DNA of 25,898 nucleotides from CAZFYZ01 sp964523735 (GTDB lineage: Bacteria > Armatimonadota > UBA5829), in assembly GCA_964523735.1 (NCBI GenBank), contig CAZFYZ010000048.1, positions 1 through 25,898 on the forward strand, written 5' to 3'. The position numbers and the translations under genes are program-made. This document shows, in pieces, positions 16,149 to 21,658 of the stretch; position 1 is the stretch's first letter; each line of letters starts with the position of its first letter. The notes beneath the pieces are model-generated. The model was not told the DNA's origin and made no database searches. It worked only from the letters and a program-made list of their open reading frames with translations.

Positions 16149-16412
16149 GTGGAACTCATAACGCCGTTCGTGAATATGATCGTGGTCCTTGCCATACTGG
16201 CGGGCATCGCCATCTCGGTGTGGTGGCTTGTTGCTGTCTTCTGGGTGCACAGCCGGGAGAAGGAAAAGGAACTCGATCACATCGAACTGCCGGACGAGAT
16301 CACCGAAGTGCTGACAGGAATACCTCCGGCGCTTTGGATCTTCTATGTGTTCATCGCTATCACGATGCTCGGGTATGTTCTGGGCATCTGGCTGTCAGGA
16401 GCAACCTATTGA
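16149..16412 (+). CDS. Small two-helix membrane protein, possible CcoP N-terminal membrane part
   Basis: This 87-aa protein has two transmembrane helices (about 8-33 and 58-82). They are joined by a charged loop (HSREKEKELDHIELPDEITEVLTG) leading into IPPALWIFYVFI. It has no heme motif. The layout of helix, acidic loop, Ile-Pro-x-x-(L)W and second helix resembles the membrane portion of two-helix CcoP subunits, which would complement the CcoP-like heme domain fused to CcoO. This is inference from pattern only. The GTG at 16149 has GAGGGTGG upstream. It overlaps the next gene by four bases (TTGA). Confidence 0.7.
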   Translation: MELITPFVNMIVVLAILAGIAISVWWLVAVFWVHSREKEKELDHIELPDEITEVLTGIPPALWIFYVFIAITMLGYVLGIWLSGATY

Positions 16413-16678
16413 CTGAGTCGAGTGAACCGAGAGCACCCACAAGGCCGCCCTGGGTAGGGGAGTGGTTCTCGCCGGTCCTTGCTGCCGCATTCACGGTCTT
16501 GTGGGGGCTGCTGATCTATGCGCTGATCGGCGACCGCCCCACTACGTGGAAGTACGGCACCATACCTTACGTTCCCGCGGAGTCGGTGTTCACCACCAGC
16601 GGTGTGCCAAAGGGCAAGGTTCCAAAGCAGGTCGTGCTTCCGGAGGTGCCTGGGGAGGCAGCTCGTGAGAATCGCTAA
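16409..16678 (+). CDS. Small single-helix protein of the oxidase operon, function unknown
   Basis: This 89-aa protein has one transmembrane helix (about 19-40, VLAAAFTVLWGLLIYALIGD) followed by a proline-rich tail probably facing the periplasm. I do not recognise a family. Its place between the oxidase genes and actE suggests an accessory or assembly role. The start is TTG at 16409, overlapping the previous stop (TTGA), with AGGAG seven bases upstream. The longer frame from 16220 runs inside the previous gene and is rejected. It overlaps actE by 14 bases. Confidence 0.7.
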   Translation: MTESSEPRAPTRPPWVGEWFSPVLAAAFTVLWGLLIYALIGDRPTTWKYGTIPYVPAESVFTTSGVPKGKVPKQVVLPEVPGEAARENR

Positions 16679-17288
16679 GTGCTTGCCGGCGCTAGCCGTT
16701 ACGTTGCTTCGGGACACCCTGTCCCGAAGCCCCGGGGAGTTCGTTTCGGGACAAGGTGTCACCGAAACAACTGGAAGACGTGTTTCGGGACAAGGTGTCA
16801 CCGAAACAACAGGAATGATCGCCAGGACATTACCTGTGATCGCTCTGGCCCTAATGTGCGCATCGTGCGGGCCGCATATGGACCGGCAGCAGTCTGTCCA
16901 GCCGTTCACGCGCCAGATGCCGCCGATGCCCGCCAACGTGGTCTCGACCCGGGGCAGCTCACAGGCTCTGCTGGATCGAGAGTCTCGCCTGGCCAAGAGT
17001 CCGGTCAAGGCAGACAAGACCAGTCTGACAAACGGCAGAGTCTACTATGGCTACTACTGCGCAATGTGCCACGGTGATAAGGGTGACGGGCAGACTCCGG
17101 TTGGATTAGCCTACGTGCCCAAGGCCAGCGATCTTAAGAGACCCGATCTAGGCAAGCTGACCGACGGACAACTCTACCGCAGGATGCTCACAGGCCCGGG
17201 TCACGACCCTGTGATGCAGAAGACGGTCTTTCCAGATCAGAGGTGGCCAATCGTCCTTTACGTGCGCACGTTCACTTCTCCGCAATAG
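16665..17288 (+). CDS. actE: Monoheme cytochrome c lipoprotein, alternative complex III subunit E
   Basis: The mature part (from about residue 68) is a class I cytochrome c with CAMCHGDKGDGQTPVG and a Met in GHDPVMQK as likely second ligand. It resembles ActE, the lipid-anchored monoheme subunit that connects ACIII to the oxidase. The GTG at 16665 has GGGGAGG six bases upstream and gives 207 aa. However, residues 16-50 are encoded by palindromic repeats. A second in-frame ATG at 16815 starts a compact lipoprotein signal (MIARTLPVIALALMCASC) and gives 157 aa, but has only a poorly spaced AGGA. I keep the GTG because of its site while noting that the ATG product is the more conventional precursor. 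It is the last intact gene of the operon. Confidence 0.82.
   Translation: MRIAKCLPALAVTLLRDTLSRSPGEFVSGQGVTETTGRRVSGQGVTETTGMIARTLPVIALALMCASCGPHMDRQQSVQPFTRQMPPMPANVVSTRGSSQALLDRESRLAKSPVKADKTSLTNGRVYYGYYCAMCHGDKGDGQTPVGLAYVPKASDLKRPDLGKLTDGQLYRRMLTGPGHDPVMQKTVFPDQRWPIVLYVRTFTSPQ
16706..16807. repeat. Palindromic repeat array within the 5' end of actE
   Basis: Unit 1 (16706-16730) is a perfect 11-bp palindrome, GCTTCGGGACA with its complement around CCC. Units 2 and 3 (16743-16768 and 16782-16807) are identical 26-mers beginning GTTTCGGGACA, able to fold as hairpins with one bulge. Their period is 39 bases, exactly 13 codons, so the reading frame stays open and encodes VSGQGVTETTG twice. 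Confidence 0.85.
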
Positions 17289-17302
17289 CGAGGCCCCGCT
17301 AG

Positions 17303-17443
17303 ATGCTTCGAGTCATAGGTCGTGGTCACCGACCGCGATGGCTTACCTAGAAGTACCCGGCTATCCTGGTCCTCATCATAACGGTCGTGTTCCTGGCCTA
17401 CTGGAAGACCAAAGTCAGCCTGATTGATGTCGCGCCCGAGTGA
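17303..17443 (+). pseudogene. Small membrane-protein ORF interrupted by an in-frame amber codon
   Basis: From the ATG at 17303 a frame reads MLRVIGRGHRPRWLT, meets TAG at 17348-17350, and continues KYPAILVLIITVVFLAYW then KTKVSLIDVAPE to TGA at 17441. The part after TAG is a well-formed transmembrane helix with a short polar tail, and the part before it is positively charged. Together they look like a 46-aa single-helix protein with one nonsense codon. A GAGG lies ten bases before the ATG. It follows actE by 14 bases, like a last operon gene. It could be a decayed gene, a readthrough product or a sequencing error. Its 3' end overlaps rsmG on the other strand by 29 bases. Confidence 0.5.
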
Positions 17444-18152
17444 CGGCGATCTGTGAGTAGTGGCGGGGGAATTCGTTGGGCGTTGGCCTGATCTTGGTCA
17501 TCACGACCATCGTCCGCCCAATGTCTGTTGTGGGGATCCGGGTGCGGACGGTCTTCTCGACAGTCCCATTCAGCTTGCTGATCATCTGGCGAGCCGCCGC
17601 CAGTTCTTCGCCAACCTCAGGGCCCTTGCACGCGATCACCCGTCCGCCAGGACGAGCGAACGGCAGGCACAACTCCGCGAGAACCGTAAGATCAGCGAGA
17701 GCACGGGCGGTGACGAGATCGTATCGCTCCCTGTGCGCCTTGTCACGGCCCAGTTCCTCCGCCCGCGCGTGGACGGCTTCAACGTCCGCCAGCCCCAACT
17801 CGGCAATCACGTCGCGCAGGAACCCTACCTTCTTCGCCGTCCCGTCCAGCAGATCGACCTGCAGATCAGGCCGCACGATCTTGATAGCCAACCCGGGGAA
17901 GCCTGCTCCGGTGCCGACGTCGATCACACGAGCGTGCGCCGCCAGTTCCACCGCCCACAAGCACAGGAGCGAATCCAGAATGTGATCTGTGACCATCGCT
18001 TCCGGGCTTGTGATGCGCGTAAGGTTGAAGCGGCTATTGGCATCGACCAACACGCTTGCGTAGCGGTCGAACTGCTCGAGTTGATGGTCCGACAGTTCGA
18101 TCCCCAGCTCAGAAGCGCCCGTCTTCAGTAGTTCCAGAGGCAGAAATGGCAC
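17415..18152 (-). CDS. rsmG: 16S rRNA (guanine-N7) methyltransferase RsmG
   Basis: This is a 245-aa SAM-dependent methyltransferase that modifies G527 of 16S rRNA. Family features are LSDHQLEQFDRYASVLVDANSRFNLT (the usual N-terminal stretch), HILDSL, the SAM-binding GTGAGFPGLAIKI, KKVGFLRDV, TARALADLTVLAELC, the PGGRVIACKGP strand and NEFPRHYS near the end. The C-terminal tail after FPR differs from the usual PGxP ending. The only suitable start is GTG at 18152. It lies only five bases past a TGGTATAAT box, so the mRNA is probably leaderless and no Shine-Dalgarno is seen. It is convergent with the end of the oxidase operon and divergent from the next gene. Confidence 0.93.
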   Translation of the reverse strand: MPFLPLELLKTGASELGIELSDHQLEQFDRYASVLVDANSRFNLTRITSPEAMVTDHILDSLLCLWAVELAAHARVIDVGTGAGFPGLAIKIVRPDLQVDLLDGTAKKVGFLRDVIAELGLADVEAVHARAEELGRDKAHRERYDLVTARALADLTVLAELCLPFARPGGRVIACKGPEVGEELAAARQMISKLNGTVEKTVRTRIPTTDIGRTMVVMTKIRPTPNEFPRHYSQIAVTRARHQSG

Positions 18153-18157
18153 GCACC

Positions 18158-18166
18158 ATTATACCA
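18158..18166 (-). promoter_or_regulatory. Extended -10 promoter of rsmG
   Basis: Read on the minus strand this is TGGTATAAT, a perfect extended -10. The expected start is about 18151-18152, which coincides with the rsmG GTG and implies a leaderless transcript. No -35 match is visible. Confidence 0.55.
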
Positions 18167-18169
18167 TCG

Positions 18170-18181
18170 CCTGCCGGCAGG
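18170..18181. promoter_or_regulatory. Perfect 12-bp palindrome, possible operator
   Basis: CCTGCCGGCAGG is a perfect palindrome ending four bases upstream of the rsmG extended -10, within the 85-base divergent gap. It could be a repressor or activator site for rsmG or for the gene at 18238. A chance GC-rich palindrome is also possible. Confidence 0.3.
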
Positions 18182-18237
18182 TTTCGGCGCCAACAACGCA
18201 GAAGGGGCCCCCAACCAACTTCTATAGAGGGGAAGAG

Positions 18238-19683
18238 ATGAACAGACCTTATCTCGGCATGTATGTCCATATGCACTGGAGCTATGAACATCCCTACGCC
18301 GCGCGAACCTGGACAATGACTGACTGGCGCAACTACACCAGCGGCCTCAAGCAACTTGGCTACAACATGATCATGATCTGGCCGATGTTCGAGACCATCC
18401 CAGACCCTCCGACTGCCAGCGATGTCGCGCATCTCCGCAAGATCGGCAGCGTCATTGATATGCTGCACAACGAACTGGGCATGGACGTGATCATCACCCT
18501 CGGCCCAAACACGGTCGGCAACGAGAATGCTGCCAACTACGAGTTCGAGAAACGCCCGTTCTTTGCATCCGACCTCCGCCTCAACCCCGGCGATCAGAAT
18601 GACATGGACCGGCTGATCGGCTTCCGCCGCAAGCTCTTCGAGTATGTCGGCAAGGCCGACGGCTTCTCGATCATCGACAGCGACCCCGGCGGTTACATAG
18701 GCTCGACAAGTGAGGAGTTCGTCAACATCCTCTCCCGCCACATGGACTTGCTCAAAGACTTCAACCCAGAGGGCCGGCTATACTACTGGATGTGGTCCGG
18801 CTGGGAGACCTACAACAGGATGTGGGAATGCGCTCAGAACGGTGAGCCAGTGCACCTCGACCCCAACCTCGAGGACTTCACCGATGTAGTCGGCGCGCTG
18901 ATGCAGAGACCTGATCAGAAATGGGGCTTCTTTAGCTGTTGGCCCACCCACCAGGAGGCGGTCGAGAAGTTCAGCGCCCAAGCCCGCACGCTGTTTTATC
19001 CCTATGGCTTGGTTGAGGGGGAACCCACCGTGCCCCTCACCAACCATCACCCGGAACTGATCGCCAAGGAGATGGAGAGATACGATCTCAACAGCATGCG
19101 GCTCGGTGCCATGGCAAACAGCCAGAGCCATGTGCTGCAGCTCCCGAACACCTACTACTTCAGCCATCTTGCTCAGGGCGGCACCCTTGCGGATGCTGAT
19201 CTCGACGGTTTCGCTGACAGGCTCATTCCAGGCCTCGGCAGTCTGATCGCCACTTCCTGGCGGACGATGCAGACTCCGGACAGTGCGCGAATGCGTGAAA
19301 TGGCAACCGAGGTAACCAACGCCGCTGTGTCCAATCCAGAGGCCGGCCCCCTGAGAGGCCTTCTGATGGGTAACCCGCAGCGATTCCTGATCGACCTTGC
19401 ACAGATGCTCGCATTCAAGGCTGGAATTGTAGATGTTGACCGCGAGGCGGGAGGCGACGGCGCCCGCACGGCAGCCAGATCGCTCGCGTCAGCCTGGAGA
19501 ACCTGGCAGCAGAGAACGGGGTTCGCGGACCTTGGTGACGCGCAGGGGCTCTATGCAGCACTGGACAAGCTGGGTCTGCAGCAGATCAAGGACGAGCTGG
19601 CACTTCTTCACCGCTATGACCCGCCAAAGTTCCACGGGATGGCCCTCCGTCTCATCGCAGCGCTTGAGGCGTGGTCGCAGTAG
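18238..19683 (+). CDS. Uncharacterised 481-aa protein, possibly TIM-barrel (glycoside hydrolase-like)
   Basis: I do not recognise the family. The N-terminal third looks like the first strands of a TIM barrel: LGMYVHMHWSYEHPYAARTW, then GLKQLGYNMIMIWPMFETIP, then LGMDVIITLGPNTVGNE. After that comes GFSIIDSDPGGYIGS (about 142-156), where the acidic residues could be catalytic, and LYYWMWSGWE. It is rich in Trp, Tyr and His, as carbohydrate-active enzymes often are. No signal peptide is seen, so it appears cytoplasmic. The C-terminal 150 residues are helical. The ATG at 18238 has GAGGGG five bases upstream. It is divergent from rsmG, with the next gene 109 bases downstream. Confidence 0.75.
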   Translation: MNRPYLGMYVHMHWSYEHPYAARTWTMTDWRNYTSGLKQLGYNMIMIWPMFETIPDPPTASDVAHLRKIGSVIDMLHNELGMDVIITLGPNTVGNENAANYEFEKRPFFASDLRLNPGDQNDMDRLIGFRRKLFEYVGKADGFSIIDSDPGGYIGSTSEEFVNILSRHMDLLKDFNPEGRLYYWMWSGWETYNRMWECAQNGEPVHLDPNLEDFTDVVGALMQRPDQKWGFFSCWPTHQEAVEKFSAQARTLFYPYGLVEGEPTVPLTNHHPELIAKEMERYDLNSMRLGAMANSQSHVLQLPNTYYFSHLAQGGTLADADLDGFADRLIPGLGSLIATSWRTMQTPDSARMREMATEVTNAAVSNPEAGPLRGLLMGNPQRFLIDLAQMLAFKAGIVDVDREAGGDGARTAARSLASAWRTWQQRTGFADLGDAQGLYAALDKLGLQQIKDELALLHRYDPPKFHGMALRLIAALEAWSQ

Positions 19684-19792
19684 CTTCCTCTCGTAAGGTG
19701 AGGGGGATGGCAGATGGAAACATCCCACGCTCTGCACCGTCGTAATAGATTAGGGGGTCGGCAGACCCGATCCCGCAGAAAGGCCCGACTAC

Positions 19793-20539
19793 ATGAGAAG
19801 AACGCTATACTCTGCTATCGCGCTGCTGCTGATCATTGTGCTGGCCGCCGCGGCTGGCGCAGTCACATCTTCCGATATCCTTAATAAGGTAAAGGCTGCG
19901 GAGGCCGGCCTCAAGGACTACCGCGCCGAGATGGTGATCGATGAGGCCAACAAGAACAATGTCTCTCGCATGGGCGAGGGTTATGGCGACATCCTGCGCC
20001 TCGAGAAGGCGGTGATCTCCTACAAGAAGCCGGACAAGATCCGCTACGACGGCTATGCGCAGGGCATCAAGGCCGCCTACGTCCAGAATGGCTACAAGAA
20101 ACTCATCATCGCGCCTATGATCAAGCAGATCGTGGATGTGAAGAACGCGCCCGGGAAGCGCCAGGATACCCTGGACTTGGGCTTCCTCTCAAGCAGGCTC
20201 TGGGTCGATAACAAGATCACCGTCATCTCCACCGCGAAGAACGGCACCGTCGTTCTGAAGTTCGACCCAAAGTTCGGCGACAACGACAAGCGCCACGACA
20301 GAGTGTGGGTCGACCCGAAGACCCTCAGGCTACTGAAACGGGAGAAATACCGTGGCAGCGGGGAGCTGCGGCTGCGAACGGTCTTCAAGGACTGGGAGAG
20401 CCTCACATCCAAGCTGCCAATAGCCGCGACCTCTGACATGTTCGACGTCAAGGGCCGCTCCCTCGGCATGGTCAGCTACAAGAACATCAAGCCCAACACG
20501 GGGCTTTCGGACTCGATCTTCTCGCTCAGTCAGAAGTAG
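19793..20539 (+). CDS. Exported LolA-like outer-membrane lipoprotein-sorting homologue
   Basis: This 248-aa protein has an N-terminal signal peptide (about 1-23, hydrophobic core IALLLIIVLAAAAGA) and a predicted half-barrel of beta strands. The pattern SDILNKVKAAEAGLKDYRAEM, the KPDKIRYDGY and VWVDPKTLRLLKREKY stretches and the overall order resemble the LolA/LolB fold (DUF1571-like proteins). LolA carries lipoproteins across the periplasm. Whether this homologue does so or is a cell-surface sensor is unknown. The start ATG at 19793 has AAAGG upstream. It stands alone between the unknown 481-aa protein and a convergent small operon. Confidence 0.75.
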   Translation: MRRTLYSAIALLLIIVLAAAAGAVTSSDILNKVKAAEAGLKDYRAEMVIDEANKNNVSRMGEGYGDILRLEKAVISYKKPDKIRYDGYAQGIKAAYVQNGYKKLIIAPMIKQIVDVKNAPGKRQDTLDLGFLSSRLWVDNKITVISTAKNGTVVLKFDPKFGDNDKRHDRVWVDPKTLRLLKREKYRGSGELRLRTVFKDWESLTSKLPIAATSDMFDVKGRSLGMVSYKNIKPNTGLSDSIFSLSQK

Positions 20540-20560
20540 CTTCGCTTGGTCGATATACGC

Positions 20561-20591
20561 AAAACGGCCGGGGGCTTGCGGCTCCCGGCCG
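20561..20591 (-). terminator. Rho-independent terminator of the small minus-strand operon
   Basis: The stem CGGCCGGG (20565-20572) pairs with CCCGGCCG (20584-20591) around a short loop. On the minus strand it is followed by TTTT. It lies between convergent genes, 22 bases past the minus-strand stop at 20614, and may also slow plus-strand transcripts from the LolA-like gene, though no T-run follows on that side. Confidence 0.6.
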
Positions 20592-20613
20592 GGTGGATTC
20601 TGTTATCCTGTCT

Positions 20614-20934
20614 TCAACACGGCTGCTGATCTAGAGCGGCCGGCCGAGACAGATGTGCTGCTGCAAAGGCACTCAGAAAATCCTCAACCTTCTCCCATAG
20701 CCTCGACATCAAGCCGCGAAATGAGACAGCTTTCTTGCCTCCGCCGATGTCAGGAGGTTGCTGATCACCTTCAAAGAACAAACGCAAATCCCGATATAGC
20801 CTGATCTTTGCCTCCTCCGGTAGATCCTTGGCTCTTGTGACCCTGTGGGTCCTGAAGTGCCTCTCCATGATCCTGATAGCTCGGTTAGCTACCGCCGGAG
20901 ACACGTCGGGCATATCGGGATAGAGTTTCTTCAT
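20614..20934 (-). CDS. Hypothetical 106-aa protein
   Basis: I do not recognise a family. The protein is mainly helical and charged, with KKLYPDMPDVSPAVANRAIRIMERHFRTHRVTRAKDLPEEAKIR style composition near its start and a second helix around FRGLMSRLWEKVEDFLSAFAA. There is no signal peptide or membrane helix. The ATG at 20934 is preceded by AGGGA. A TTG at 20946 in the same frame is an alternative start. It follows the upstream small gene by 18 bases, forming a two-gene operon, and is followed by a terminator hairpin. Confidence 0.55.
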   Translation of the reverse strand: MKKLYPDMPDVSPAVANRAIRIMERHFRTHRVTRAKDLPEEAKIRLYRDLRLFFEGDQQPPDIGGGKKAVSFRGLMSRLWEKVEDFLSAFAAAHLSRPAALDQQPC

Positions 20935-20952
20935 AAGTCCCTGCAACTCGCG

Positions 20953-21195
20953 TCAGACAGCCGTCAGATCGCTGACCAGGCTCACCTTTTGCTCAGGGCA
21001 AAGGGTCGTAGGCCGAAGCTCCCTGCCCTGCAGCTTGGACTCGAAGTCCAGGTGTTTGTCTATCGCATCAGCCATTTCGTCAGATTTGGCTACCAAGTCA
21101 TCCCAGTCTTCCGCCACTGGCAGCGGAAACTCGCCAATCTCCTCGCGACCTACCTCAGGTCCCGCAGATAGTGTGAAGCGGTCAAATTCCCGCAT
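20953..21195 (-). CDS. Hypothetical 80-aa acidic protein
   Basis: This is a small soluble, acidic protein beginning MREFDRFTLSAGPEVGREEIG and containing a helix DWDDLVAKSDEMADAIDKHLDFESK. No family is recognised. The ATG at 21195 has GAGGT seven bases upstream, which fixes the start better than the GTG at 21204. It is the first of two tightly linked minus-strand genes. The arrangement of a small acidic protein before a basic helical one is compatible with many two-gene modules, including toxin-antitoxin pairs, but nothing in the sequence proves that. Confidence 0.55.
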   Translation of the reverse strand: MREFDRFTLSAGPEVGREEIGEFPLPVAEDWDDLVAKSDEMADAIDKHLDFESKLQGRELRPTTLCPEQKVSLVSDLTAV

Positions 21196-21658
21196 GCGAA
21201 TCACCTCTTTCGCTCTGAAAGGCGCCTATGAAAGGGTTACCCAAGGGTCTGAAGTGTTAAACGGCTGAACAAGCAGGCGTAGAGCGGTCGGCGTCGAATA
21301 CAGAATGCGTCGGAGACGCCTGCTATAAGAGACAAAGTCGGTTGCAGTAGGGTTCTCTGAACCCTCGGCGTCGGGGACGCCTGCTACAAATGGCTGGGTA
21401 ATGTAACGATGGCGAAAATATTCCGTCTACAAAAGGGAATGTGTGGAACATTTGGACAGTTGGTGCGTTCATACTAAATGGTGGCTTGGGGCCAGGCGCA
21501 GCCATTGTCGAAGTCGGCAGTCTCGATTGGGTGCTCCACCAGATATGTTCCAGCCACAGACCTTCGTAGTCGCTGACGGCCTCTGGCAGGGCTCTTGGCG
21601 CATGACAAGCGGGCATTGTCTGCGCAAACTGGGCAGGCAAGTCAGGAAGGGTTTTGCA
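21196..21658. other. Intergenic region with interspersed repeats
   Basis: This is a 463-base gap between a divergent small operon and the large secreted protein. It holds three units of the 24-bp interspersed family (21307-21328, 21341-21364, 21367-21389). The remainder up to 21658 is open in the frame of the large protein but has no Shine-Dalgarno-supported start and no signal-like sequence, so I treat it as upstream sequence. Confidence 0.5.
21307..21389. repeat. Three units of the ~24-bp interspersed repeat
   Basis: The units are 21307-21328 (minus orientation), 21341-21364 (plus) and 21367-21389 (minus). The last two form an inverted pair two bases apart. They share the pattern GTTGYAG ... 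TCTCYGA/GACGCC seen at 5837-5891 and 25070-25093. Confidence 0.7.

Noticed and set aside
17348..17350. Amber codon as possible pyrrolysine or reassigned codon
   Set aside because: TAG serves as an ordinary stop in several clear genes of the window, and no supporting machinery is visible.
18109..18741. Long minus-strand frame opposite the 481-aa gene
   Set aside because: The plus-strand gene has a strong ribosome binding site and a plausible fold, while the opposite frame has none and also overlaps rsmG.
19750..19775. Small GGGTC...GACCC hairpin before the LolA-like gene
   Set aside because: The stem is only five base pairs with no T-run or conserved context, too weak to call.
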